DNA of 64,000 nucleotides from Flavobacterium tructae. Its GTDB lineage: Bacteria > Bacteroidota > Bacteroidia > Flavobacteriales > Flavobacteriaceae. This document shows, piece by piece, positions 16,877-25,858 of this stretch (positions within the stretch are counted from its first letter, which is position 1; each line of letters starts with the position of its first letter). The notes beneath the pieces are model-generated. The model saw only the letters and a program-made list of their open reading frames with translations, did not search any database and was not told where the DNA came from. The stretch spans positions 577,289 through 641,288 of the forward strand of contig NZ_MUHH01000017.1 of NCBI RefSeq assembly GCF_002217475.1, read 5' to 3'. A program made the translations under genes and the position numbers.

Positions 16877-17359
16877 TTACAAGAACTTTTTATCAAACAT
16901 AAACGGGAGTAAATTTTTTAGAGATGCCGATTTGTAAACTTCGCCGATTTCTCCCATAAAAAAGATTTCAATAGGGGTGTCCTGTCTGATCTCGTATTCT
17001 GCAATAGATTGACGACAAGATCCACAAGGAGGAATCGGTGCTGTAGTCTGATTAGTGTCTGAAGCTGCTGTAATAGCCATTTTTAGAATTTTGGCTTCCG
17101 GATATACACTTCCGGCATGATAAATGGCAACGCGTTCAGCACATAATCCTGAAGGATATGCTGCATTTTCCTGATTAGATCCTACTACTATTTTTCCATT
17201 GTCTAAAAGTAAAGCAGCTCCAACCCGAAATTGAGAATAGGGCGCGTAGGCTTTTTTGCGAACTTCGACCGCCTGACTCATTAACTCCTGAATGTCTTTT
17301 GGGAGTTCTTCAAGGTTGTTATAAATGTTGAAGGATGATGTAATGCTTATTTCTTTCAT
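16877..17359 (-). CDS. cdd: Cytidine deaminase
   Basis: A 160-residue homotetramer-type cytidine deaminase. The zinc site is C73-A-E75 (GLCAERVAIYHAG) with C112 and C115 in PCGSCRQ, and E75 is the proton shuttle. The N-terminal FRVGAALLLDNGKIVVGSNQENAAYPS forms the substrate pocket. It converts cytidine and deoxycytidine to uridine forms in pyrimidine salvage. It lies downstream of porV on the same strand, but the hairpin at 17379-17412 separates the transcripts. Confidence 0.96.
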   Translation of the reverse strand: MKEISITSSFNIYNNLEELPKDIQELMSQAVEVRKKAYAPYSQFRVGAALLLDNGKIVVGSNQENAAYPSGLCAERVAIYHAGSVYPEAKILKMAITAASDTNQTTAPIPPCGSCRQSIAEYEIRQDTPIEIFFMGEIGEVYKSASLKNLLPFMFDKKFL

Positions 17360-17378
17360 TTCTGTTTAAGGGAAAAAA

Positions 17379-17412
17379 AATCCAAATTCCTGAAGAAACA
17401 GGAATTTGGATT
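17379..17412 (-). terminator. Intrinsic terminator after porV
   Basis: AATCCAAATTCCTG (17379-17392) pairs perfectly with CAGGAATTTGGATT (17399-17412). On the minus strand it runs into a T-run. It ends the porU-porV transcript before cdd. Confidence 0.9.
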
Positions 17413-17437
17413 GTTATTAATTTTTTATTTTCAGGTT

Positions 17438-18646
17438 TTAATATACTTCGTATTTGTCGCCAAAGTTAAAGGTTAAAGAAAAACGAAGTGTATTTTCTAA
17501 CGGATTTTTAACTTTTGATGTTGAAAATAAATACGAAACGTCAACTTTTACTACATTGTATTTGAATCCCGCTCCTAAAGAGAAGAATTGTCTGGCTCCT
17601 TTTACAGGGCTTTCGTGGAAATATCCTGCTCTTACAGCAAAAGCATCCTGATACATATATTCTGCACCTACACTATAAGTGATTTCTTTTAATTCTTCGC
17701 TGAAACCACCCGGGGCATCTCCGAAAGATTTAAAAATTCCGGATACCCAGCCAATGTCTTTGTAGGTTTTGTATTTTGCTGCGTCAGCTTGCGACTGAGA
17801 AATGTCTCCCGGGTCTGTAAAATCACCGTCACCATTTGCATCTACAGGAGTTCCCGGTCCCGGAGGTGTTGGAACTAAAAGTTTGGTAAATTCGACACTA
17901 AGGCCTAGTTTGTTGTAATCGTCTAAGATGAAATCAAAACCTCCTCCTAATCTAAGGTTTGCCGGTAAAAAGTTAGAACTGATATCGTCGTTATCGTAGC
18001 TTATTTTTTTTCCAAGGTTTTGCAGGTTGAAACCACCTCTCCATCTTCCGTTAAAATCAGCATAAGCAATTTCTTCTGATTGGTAGAATCCGGCAACGTC
18101 TATGGCAAAAGAGCTTGAAGCTGATGCATCGATTTCTTCAGAAGCAATTTTCAGATTAGAACGAATGTATCTTGCGGCTACTGCCATTGAGAATTTCTCG
18201 CTTAATTTCAAAGAGTAAGAACCGTCTAAGGCAAACTCATTTGGAGAAACGATTCTTGCGGCTTCATTTGGGTCTCCGGTTGTTCTTAATTCGATGTCTC
18301 CAAAGCCAAAATAACGGAAGCTTCCTGCAAAGGCACTTCGTTCGTTAATTTTGTTGTAATAGGTTGCCTGACCTAATGAAATGTCATTGGCTAAGTCTGT
18401 CAAATAAGGGGTGTAGCTGATAGAGAATCCTTGCTTGTCTACTGAGAAAGCATATTTCGCAGGGTTCCATTGTTGTGAATAAGCGTCGGCTGATGTAGCG
18501 ACCCCCTGATCGGCTAAACCTGCAGCTCTTGCGTCAGCTGCGACAAGTAAAAAAGGTACTCCTGTAGTAATAGGGCGTTCAATGTTTTGAGCTTTTGCGT
18601 ACGGAATAATTAAAAGGCAAATTAATAGAAGCGATATTTTTTTCAT
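17438..18646 (-). CDS. porV: Type IX secretion system outer-membrane protein PorV (LptO)
   Basis: 402 residues with a signal peptide (MKKISLLLICLLIIPYAKAQ) and a FadL-like barrel. The PorV N-terminus RPITTGVPFLLVAADARAAGLADQGVATSADAYSQQWNPAKYAF is clearly recognisable. In the type IX system PorV shuttles cargo from the Sov translocon to the PorU sortase. It follows porU by 41 bp on the same strand, so they are co-transcribed and act together on C-terminal-domain-bearing cargo. The terminator at 17379 closes the unit. Confidence 0.96.
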   Translation of the reverse strand: MKKISLLLICLLIIPYAKAQNIERPITTGVPFLLVAADARAAGLADQGVATSADAYSQQWNPAKYAFSVDKQGFSISYTPYLTDLANDISLGQATYYNKINERSAFAGSFRYFGFGDIELRTTGDPNEAARIVSPNEFALDGSYSLKLSEKFSMAVAARYIRSNLKIASEEIDASASSSFAIDVAGFYQSEEIAYADFNGRWRGGFNLQNLGKKISYDNDDISSNFLPANLRLGGGFDFILDDYNKLGLSVEFTKLLVPTPPGPGTPVDANGDGDFTDPGDISQSQADAAKYKTYKDIGWVSGIFKSFGDAPGGFSEELKEITYSVGAEYMYQDAFAVRAGYFHESPVKGARQFFSLGAGFKYNVVKVDVSYLFSTSKVKNPLENTLRFSLTFNFGDKYEVY

Positions 18647-18687
18647 TTATGTTAGGTATGGTGTTGGTGATACAAATATATAGAATA

Positions 18688-21600
18688 TTATAAAATGACA
18701 AGCTTTTCGTATTTTTCTGCTTTTTTATTTGTTAAATTAGATTTGACAGTGAGTTTGTAAATGTATACGCCTTTCCCGATTCGATCGCCAAAATCATCTT
18801 TCCCGTCCCAGGTTATATCTCTCGATAAAAAACCTTCTGTGGTGACGATTTGGTTTTTTGTCCAGACTACTTTTCCTGTTATAGTCATGACCTGAACTTG
18901 CACATCCAGAGGTTCATAAGGTCTGTTGTGTGAAAACCAAAATTGCGTATAGGTTGAAAATGGGTTAGGATAATTAAGAACGTGTGTTAGGGTCAGCGAT
19001 TCATTTCCAACAACTATAAATTGTATTTCACTAGTTACAGGATTGTTGTAAACGTCCCATGCTGTAAATGTTATCGTGTGCATTCCGGCAGCAAGATTTC
19101 GCAATGGAAAACGTAAATTTCCATTGGTGTAATCGTCAAGTTTTGTCTGATAATAATCATTTAGAACAAAAGGATTGCTTACATCGCCGTCCAGCACTGC
19201 TGTAATATCATGCCCGATTCCGCTTGCTGTATTGATTCCATTTTCATCTTCAAGAAACGCCAGCAAAAATGGCGATTCATTTGTAATTCCTCCCGATACA
19301 AAAGTTTCATCGTTCATATATAACTTCACTTTTGGACTTATATTGTCCTGTGGAGCATTTTCATTTATTCCTCCAATTTTTATATTGGTGTTGTAACCTG
19401 ATTGATTTTCAAGTGTTTGGTTTTTTCTGGCATAAAAACTGATTCGGCCATAATCAACAGGAATACGGATGTCTCGAGGTACAACAAAGCTGAATTCAAA
19501 CTGACCGTTAGTTATCGAAGCATTTCCTCTAAAAATAGTTTCTCCCAGTATTTTGAATGACATTGCAGGGCTATATCCATCATTATTTAGGGTGCTGGTA
19601 GTGATTAGCTTGTCAAAGATGGCGGTTGCCAGTTCGCCATTGTAATTGCTTAACAGTGTGTTGTTTTCGTCTGTTATTTCTCCTGTGATTTTAATTTTTG
19701 ACAAAGATTTGAAATCAGGAATAGGCTGAGAAATCGCAATGTCATTTATTTTTGTTAAATTAATTTTTGGTTTCGGAATGGCGAGCATTAAAGCAGGGTC
19801 GCCAATGTAAAAAATGACATTACTGGATGAGCTTGGATTTTCATTTTTAGAAATTCGAAGCGCTTCGGCGATGCTCGTGTATTGGTTGGATCCGTATGAA
19901 AACAGGTTTTTGTTCAGGTTGTCATTGAAGTTTTCCGCATTGTATTGTCCTATGGCGCGAATGGTGGTTAACATGGAGATAGCACCTCCTTTTGGATTCC
20001 AAAAAGTATATTCTCCTGCGGTTGGTCTTGTTGGGTCATCAAATCTTGAAAACTCGCAGGTTATTGTAATGAATAAGGGGTATTTGTATTGATTGTTCAG
20101 GTTTTGACCGTCTGATTTTTCCCAGATTCTTTCGGCTGCGAGACCGTCTTCGCCACCATGTCCAAGATAGTTAAAGACTAAAGCGCCTTTTTCGAAAGCA
20201 TTAAATATATCGGTTCTTGCCTTCGGGTATCTTGATCCTCCTGCGGAAGCTTCCTGAGTGTAGGCGTCGAGGAAAATCTTTTCTACATTTAAAAATGGTT
20301 TTTGGGTTGAGATTGCATCGGCCAGGGTGTTCTGGCGTGATTGTAAGCTTGCGTCTGAGCTTCGGTCAGAGTCATCGCTTACCATGACAACATTGTTCCG
20401 CCAGTTTCCAAATGATTTTTGGTCGTGGTATTCTAAAACTTTGTTAACCATTTCTGCTGCCTGAGCATTGTCTGAAATTAACATTCTGCCTACTGCGATA
20501 TCAATTCCTCCAAAAGGGAAAACGATAACACCTTCATTGGTATCCATAAGTCCGTAAAAATCATCTGAGGCAAATGAGGCTTCTCCGGTAGAGTTGCTGA
20601 TGACGGACTGATATACAGGTACAATGTTGGTATTGTTTGTAATTCGATCTTTGTAGTCAAATGAGGCGTCTCCGAACAGATTTACATATTTAAGTCTTTT
20701 CTCGGAAGTTGAGGTATTATTGTAGAGGTATCGAATGCAGTTTCTAATGGCAGCCACGTCTTGCTTTCCTGAAGAGAATTCCTGATAGATGTTTTCCAGC
20801 GGAATTACTTTTACATTTAAATTAGAATTTATCCGGTGGAAAGTGGCTAGTTTTTCAGCTTGAGAAACAAGGTTTTTTGGCGTCACAATTATATAGTCGA
20901 TGTCTTGAAAACTGTTTTGAGCATTCCTGAAAAGTGTTCCTTTTAAATTTTGGTTCGCAACTTTAGGTTGGCTTTCTTTTAAAGGAGCGTAATAATCGGC
21001 AGGGTCAAGGGCAATGTATGTTCTGATTTCTCCCAATGATGCCTTAAAGCTTAAGTTGGCCTGGTTGTTGTTTTCTATTTTTAAGGTGTTAGTGGGATCT
21101 GTAACGTCCCAAATTTGAGAAATAGCTGCAGCATTTCCGATGGTGTAATTGGCTATTCCGGGAGTTGAACCTGCTAAATTGTATTGAAATCTGAATTGTT
21201 TACCGATGCCCAGAAGTTTTCTTTTGGCAGTCAGATTTATGAAGTCAAGATATCCTTTTGATCCCGGAACACCATTATTGTTGTAGGTGAGTTTTATTTT
21301 TACATTTTCGGCTCCGGTAAAGGCTGCGTTGGATGGTAATTCCTGATTGTAATATTTGATATCAGAATTTAGTGCCAAGGCTTGAAAATTAAGATTACCT
21401 ACATTTTGTCCGTTGGCAGAAATGGTAAACGAGGTAGGAGTATAGGCTGCTGAGGCTGCTTTGAGTTCTATTTTTACAGGTGCTGAAGTGTCGATGTTGG
21501 GGAAGTTAAAGCTGAATTCCTGTTCCTGAGTAATGTCAAAAGATTCTCCGCACCACTGACGCCCCAGGTGAGCAATGTTTATTTTGTCGATTTCATGAAA

Positions 21601-22527
21601 TTGATAATCGTCGAAAGTATTGAGCTCTAAAGTGCTGTTGCCGGTGGGTTGATTTAGAGGAGCGATTCGTTTTCCATCACCACCTGTAGTGGTAATGTAA
21701 TAATAGGATTTGGTGTCGTACAGGTTCAGGTTAGTCTGGCTTTCTGTGTTCCAGTTTTCAACGCCTTCACCATAAAAAAGAATATAATCTTCGTTGTTGA
21801 ATACGCCGTCTGTTTCGCCAACGATCTGAATCGCATTTTCTGCCAGATCTTCCGGGTAATACGTGTTGTTGGCAAGAGGAAGCATTTTTCCTCCATTTCC
21901 ATAAATTTTGATTCTCCTCGGGTCTGTTTTTCCGGGGTCAAATCCCAGGCTTTGAAGGAAAGATCTCGAAATTTTGTAGACGCCCGATTTTTCAATGTAA
22001 AAACGATACCAGTCTCCCGTGGCTAATACAGAATTGTAAATCGTATTTGCTTTTTGAAAGGAAGAAGTGTTGTTGTTTTTTGCAGCGCTATCAGTTGTTT
22101 TTTTGTAAGAAAAAGATCGAATTCGTTTGAAGCCGTTTCCTTCTTTTATAATAGGCGATAAGGATAAAAATACCTGCTTTAGGTCTCTTGAGGTAGTTGT
22201 TTTAAGAGTCTCATTTGGTTTTTCAGGGATATTCTCGAGCGAAAGGTCACCCAGATCGGCAGTTGAAACAGATTCGTAAATGACGTTGGAAATTTGAATC
22301 GAATTGTAGTTTGAATAACCGGATTCAGTCAGATTGAGCAGTAATATTATGCTTTTTTTAGTAGTATCATACCGAAAACTGTTTCCGGAAAAATACGGTA
22401 TTTTTAATTTTGAGTCGCCAAAACTCATCTCCTTTTTGTTTTGCCAATCTAACGTAAAGTCACCATTTATCTGGGAAAATGAGATAAATGGTAGGAGAAA
22501 AAGATATAAGATGAGGACTTGTTTCAT
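18688..22527 (-). CDS. porU: Type IX secretion system sortase PorU
   Basis: 1279 residues, the expected size. It has a signal peptide (MKQVLILYLFLLPFISFSQ) and a long N-terminal beta region. The gingipain-like C25 peptidase domain has the catalytic pair H790 (NYLGHGGEDG) and C824 (ITITCEFSRF). The C-terminal type A domain from about residue 1190 (LNYPNPFSTYTQFWF, ending with a GKGVYIYKLTVKS repeat) resembles secreted cargo signals. PorU removes the C-terminal signal from exported proteins and attaches them to the surface glycolipid. It is upstream of porV and divergent from gldJ. Confidence 0.96.
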   Translation of the reverse strand: MKQVLILYLFLLPFISFSQINGDFTLDWQNKKEMSFGDSKLKIPYFSGNSFRYDTTKKSIILLLNLTESGYSNYNSIQISNVIYESVSTADLGDLSLENIPEKPNETLKTTTSRDLKQVFLSLSPIIKEGNGFKRIRSFSYKKTTDSAAKNNNTSSFQKANTIYNSVLATGDWYRFYIEKSGVYKISRSFLQSLGFDPGKTDPRRIKIYGNGGKMLPLANNTYYPEDLAENAIQIVGETDGVFNNEDYILFYGEGVENWNTESQTNLNLYDTKSYYYITTTGGDGKRIAPLNQPTGNSTLELNTFDDYQFHEIDKINIAHLGRQWCGESFDITQEQEFSFNFPNIDTSAPVKIELKAASAAYTPTSFTISANGQNVGNLNFQALALNSDIKYYNQELPSNAAFTGAENVKIKLTYNNNGVPGSKGYLDFINLTAKRKLLGIGKQFRFQYNLAGSTPGIANYTIGNAAAISQIWDVTDPTNTLKIENNNQANLSFKASLGEIRTYIALDPADYYAPLKESQPKVANQNLKGTLFRNAQNSFQDIDYIIVTPKNLVSQAEKLATFHRINSNLNVKVIPLENIYQEFSSGKQDVAAIRNCIRYLYNNTSTSEKRLKYVNLFGDASFDYKDRITNNTNIVPVYQSVISNSTGEASFASDDFYGLMDTNEGVIVFPFGGIDIAVGRMLISDNAQAAEMVNKVLEYHDQKSFGNWRNNVVMVSDDSDRSSDASLQSRQNTLADAISTQKPFLNVEKIFLDAYTQEASAGGSRYPKARTDIFNAFEKGALVFNYLGHGGEDGLAAERIWEKSDGQNLNNQYKYPLFITITCEFSRFDDPTRPTAGEYTFWNPKGGAISMLTTIRAIGQYNAENFNDNLNKNLFSYGSNQYTSIAEALRISKNENPSSSSNVIFYIGDPALMLAIPKPKINLTKINDIAISQPIPDFKSLSKIKITGEITDENNTLLSNYNGELATAIFDKLITTSTLNNDGYSPAMSFKILGETIFRGNASITNGQFEFSFVVPRDIRIPVDYGRISFYARKNQTLENQSGYNTNIKIGGINENAPQDNISPKVKLYMNDETFVSGGITNESPFLLAFLEDENGINTASGIGHDITAVLDGDVSNPFVLNDYYQTKLDDYTNGNLRFPLRNLAAGMHTITFTAWDVYNNPVTSEIQFIVVGNESLTLTHVLNYPNPFSTYTQFWFSHNRPYEPLDVQVQVMTITGKVVWTKNQIVTTEGFLSRDITWDGKDDFGDRIGKGVYIYKLTVKSNLTNKKAEKYEKLVIL

Positions 22528-22588
22528 TAGCGAATAAAACGGTTTTTAATTAAAAATATTTTAGTAGGTAAAAATATAGTATTTCATG

Positions 22589-22618
22589 TTACAGTAAATA
22601 ATAAAAAGTATATTTTTG
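22589..22618 (+). promoter_or_regulatory. Promoter for gldJ
   Basis: TTA at 22589-22591, 19 bases, then TATTTTTG at 22611-22618. This fits the flavobacterial pattern with TTA for TTG. It implies a leader of about 110 bases in the 207-bp gap shared with divergent porU. Confidence 0.55.
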
Positions 22619-22734
22619 CGTTCGTAACAATAGGTTATTTTCTGGTAAAAAACAGCGAAATAAAATTATTAGAACAGATGTTGCCAATTAAATGTTAATT
22701 ATTATATTGCAGCACCTAAATTTATCACCTAAGA

Positions 22735-24429
22735 ATGAGTATGAAAGTAAACAAAATTGTAGTCTTGCAATTAATGATGTCAATGGTATTGATGTTAGGC
22801 ACGGCTAGTTGTAGCAAAAAATCGAGTTCCAGTCATGCCTCCAGGGCAACTGGTTGGGACGTAGACAGTCAGAATGGAACTGCTGCCAGAAATGCAGGAA
22901 AAAAACAACAGGCTGGTCCTGGTTTAGTTTTTGTTGAGGGAGGTACATTTACGATGGGTAAAGTACAAGATGATGTTATGCACGATTGGAATAACACACC
23001 AACTCAACAACACGTTCAGTCATTCTATATGGATGAAACTGAAGTTACGAACGGTATGTACTTAGAGTACCTGGAATGGTTAAAGAAAGTTTTCCCACCA
23101 ACAGAAGAAAATTACAAGAATATTTACGAAGGAGCATCTCCTGATACTTTAGTATGGAGAAATCGTTTAGGATACAACGAAACGATGACAAACAACTACC
23201 TAAGACACCCATCTTACGCAAACTATCCGGTAGTAGGTGTAAATTGGATTCAGGCTGTTGAATTTGCTAAATGGAGAACTGATCGTGTGAACGAAGCAGT
23301 TTTAGAGAAAAACGGTTACCTTAAAAGAGGAGCAAAAACTCAGGATGTTAGCGCTGAAAGTTTATTTAATACAGAAGGTTACGTTGCTTCACCAAGTACA
23401 ACTTATGGAGGTAATGAAGAGCTTGTGTTAAAGAAAAACCCTAGCGGAAGAAAAAAACCTAAAGCAGGTAAAGACGGTGTTGTTCAGGAAGAGAAAAATG
23501 TATATGCACAACGTTCTTCAGGACTTATTTTGCCGGAATACAGACTTCCTACCGAAGCGGAGTGGGAATATGCTGCTGCTGCTGATGTTGGACAAAGAGA
23601 ATACAATATCTATAAAGGACAAAAGAAATATCCTTGGTCCGGTGATTACACACGTTCTTCAAAACGTAAAAACAAAGGAGATCAATTGGCTAACTTCAAA
23701 CAAGGAAACGGTGATTACGGTGGAATTGCAGGTTGGTCTGATGATGGTGCAGATATTACAAACTCTGTAAAAAGTTACGCTCCTAACGATTTTGGATTGT
23801 ATGATATGGCAGGAAACGTTGCCGAATGGGTTGCTGACGTTTACAGACCTATTATCGATAACGAAGCAAATGATTTCAACTACTTTAGAGGAAATCAATA
23901 TGCTAAAAACAAAATCGGGAAAGATGGTAAAATTGAAATTATTACTAAAGATAATATTCAATACAAAACATTAAGTAACGGTAAAAAAGTAGCAACAAAT
24001 TTACCTGGAGAAATCGCTCAGGTTCCTGTTGATGAAAATGAAACTTACTTAAGAACTAACTTCGATACAAGTAATAACATCAACTACAGAGACGGAGACA
24101 AGCAATCTTCTAAGTATTTTGATTTCGGAGATTCTGAATCAGGATCAAAAGCAGATCAGACGATGTACAACTCACCTAAACACAATATCACAACAGATAG
24201 TTTAGGTCAGATGGTTAAGAAATATGATAACTCAAGTAAACGTACAACATTAATCGATGATAATGTAAGAGTTTACAAAGGTGGTTCATGGAGAGACAGA
24301 GCTTATTGGTTGGATCCGGGTCAAAGAAGATATTTCCCTCAGGATATGGCAACTGATTACATCGGATTTAGATGTGCAATGTCTAGAGTAGGTGCTAAAT
24401 CTGAGAAAAGAAAATCACCTAGAAACTAA
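22735..24429 (+). CDS. gldJ: Gliding motility lipoprotein GldJ
   Basis: 564 residues with a lipoprotein signal ending LMLGTASC (Cys26). The rest is a formylglycine-generating-enzyme-like fold: FVEGGTFTMGK near residue 65, EYRLPTEAEWEYAAAAD, GLYDMAGNVAEWVADVY, and the closing GGSWRDRAYWLDPGQRRYFPQDMATDYIGFRCAMSRV. This layout and the porU neighbour identify GldJ, a scaffold of the gliding and type IX machinery that is needed for GldK stability and motility. It is structural, not an active sulfatase-modifying enzyme. A second ATG at 22741 is an alternative start. A terminator follows 17 bp later. Confidence 0.96.
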   Translation: MSMKVNKIVVLQLMMSMVLMLGTASCSKKSSSSHASRATGWDVDSQNGTAARNAGKKQQAGPGLVFVEGGTFTMGKVQDDVMHDWNNTPTQQHVQSFYMDETEVTNGMYLEYLEWLKKVFPPTEENYKNIYEGASPDTLVWRNRLGYNETMTNNYLRHPSYANYPVVGVNWIQAVEFAKWRTDRVNEAVLEKNGYLKRGAKTQDVSAESLFNTEGYVASPSTTYGGNEELVLKKNPSGRKKPKAGKDGVVQEEKNVYAQRSSGLILPEYRLPTEAEWEYAAAADVGQREYNIYKGQKKYPWSGDYTRSSKRKNKGDQLANFKQGNGDYGGIAGWSDDGADITNSVKSYAPNDFGLYDMAGNVAEWVADVYRPIIDNEANDFNYFRGNQYAKNKIGKDGKIEIITKDNIQYKTLSNGKKVATNLPGEIAQVPVDENETYLRTNFDTSNNINYRDGDKQSSKYFDFGDSESGSKADQTMYNSPKHNITTDSLGQMVKKYDNSSKRTTLIDDNVRVYKGGSWRDRAYWLDPGQRRYFPQDMATDYIGFRCAMSRVGAKSEKRKSPRN

Positions 24430-24446
24430 ATTCTAGAAAATTCAAT

Positions 24447-24502
24447 AAAAAAATTCCAAATTCCAACTGATTTACTCAGCTTTTGGAATTTGGAATTTTT
24501 TT
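24447..24502 (+). terminator. Intrinsic terminator after gldJ
   Basis: Perfect 20-bp arms at 24447-24466 and 24483-24502 (core ATTCCAAATTCCAA / TTGGAATTTGGAAT) followed by T-rich sequence. It separates gldJ from murF. Confidence 0.88.
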
Positions 24503-24536
24503 ATTGCTTATTTTTAATATGTAAAATTTTTTATAA

Positions 24537-25823
24537 ATGAATATTCAGGACCTTCATAATTTGTTTTTAAAATGTAAATCAGTTTCAATTGATACGAGGA
24601 AAATTGAAAAGGATTCTATGTTTTTTGCTATAAAAGGAGAAAACTTTGATGCGAATACGTTTGCTTCGCAGGCGATAGAATTAGGAGCCTTGTTTGTGGT
24701 TATTGACAATGCCGCTTATGCTATTGACGACAGAACAATTTTGGTGGAAAACAGCTTAGAAACATTGCAGGAACTGGCAAAGTATCACAGAGCATATTTG
24801 AAACTTCCCATTATTGCTTTAACAGGAAGTAACGGAAAAACAACTACCAAGGAATTGATCAATGTAGTTTTATCTCAGAAGTTTAAAACCAAAGCAACTG
24901 TTGGGAACTTAAATAATCATATCGGGGTTCCGCTGACTTTGTTGTCTTTTACAAAAGATACAGAAATCGGAATCGTTGAAATGGGAGCAAATCACAAGAA
25001 AGAAATAGCGTTCTTGTGTGAGATTGCGCAGCCGGATTTTGGCTATATTACCAATTTCGGAAAAGCACATTTAGAAGGTTTTGGCGGCGTTGAAGGAGTA
25101 ATTATCGGTAAAAGTGAGATGTACCAATATCTGGCGAAAAACAATAAGATTGCTTTTGTTAATCTCGAAGATCCAATCCAGATTGAAAAATCAACCGGAA
25201 TTGAATCTTTTACTTTTGGAGTGAATAATGCTCAGGCAAACCTGAAAATCAATAGTATTCAGGCCAATCCATTTGTGGTGATCGGGTACGATAATTTTAG
25301 TGTAGAATCGCATTTAATAGGGCTTTATAACGCAAATAATATCAATGCGGCTGTAGCAATGGGAGCTTATTTTAAAGTTGAAGATAAGGCGGTAAAACAG
25401 GCAATCGAAAATTACATACCGGAAAACAACAGATCTCAATTATTAAAGAAAGGATCGAATGAAATTATTCTGGATGCCTATAATGCTAATCCAAGTAGTA
25501 TGGCCGTGGCTATTACTAATTTCCTGCAATTGGAAAATTCGAATAAAGTCATGATCTTAGGTGATATGTTTGAACTTGGCGAGGAAAGCCTGCAGGAACA
25601 CAAACAAATTGTAGATTCATTGTCCGATCAAAATCAATCGGTTTGTTATTTGATTGGGAAGTACTTTTACGAAACAAAAGTGGCCGGCGATCAACTTCAG
25701 TTTTTTGAAACTTTTGATGCTTTTGCGGAGTTTTTGAAGACGATACATTTTAAAGAAAATACGATTCTGATAAAAGGATCCAGAGGTATGGCTTTGGAAC
25801 GAACATTGGAATTTATAAACTAA
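24537..25823 (+). CDS. murF: UDP-N-acetylmuramoyl-tripeptide--D-alanyl-D-alanine ligase
   Basis: A 428-residue Mur ligase. The N-terminal UDP-binding domain starts SVSIDTRKIEKDSMFFAIKGENFDAN. The ATP loop is TGSNGKTTTK (about 96-105), and the central ENNRSQLL and DAYNANPSSM motifs are typical of MurF. It adds D-Ala-D-Ala to UDP-MurNAc-tripeptide in the cytoplasm, the last soluble step of the peptidoglycan precursor. It is monocistronic between two terminators, and murF next to gldJ fits a Flavobacterium core region. Confidence 0.96.
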   Translation: MNIQDLHNLFLKCKSVSIDTRKIEKDSMFFAIKGENFDANTFASQAIELGALFVVIDNAAYAIDDRTILVENSLETLQELAKYHRAYLKLPIIALTGSNGKTTTKELINVVLSQKFKTKATVGNLNNHIGVPLTLLSFTKDTEIGIVEMGANHKKEIAFLCEIAQPDFGYITNFGKAHLEGFGGVEGVIIGKSEMYQYLAKNNKIAFVNLEDPIQIEKSTGIESFTFGVNNAQANLKINSIQANPFVVIGYDNFSVESHLIGLYNANNINAAVAMGAYFKVEDKAVKQAIENYIPENNRSQLLKKGSNEIILDAYNANPSSMAVAITNFLQLENSNKVMILGDMFELGEESLQEHKQIVDSLSDQNQSVCYLIGKYFYETKVAGDQLQFFETFDAFAEFLKTIHFKENTILIKGSRGMALERTLEFIN

Positions 25824-25824
25824 T

Positions 25825-25854
25825 AAAAAGGCATTCTCTACAGAATGCCTTTTT
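25825..25854. terminator. Bidirectional terminator between murF and the PUL regulator
   Basis: AAAAAGGCATTCT (25825-25837) pairs with AGAATGCCTTTTT (25842-25854). A/T runs on both sides allow it to serve both convergent genes. Confidence 0.9.
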
Positions 25855-25858
25855 GTTT

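Noticed and set aside
22735..24429. Formylglycine-generating enzyme / sulfatase maturation factor
   Set aside because: The fold matches, but the lipoprotein signal, size and position next to porU identify GldJ, which is structural.
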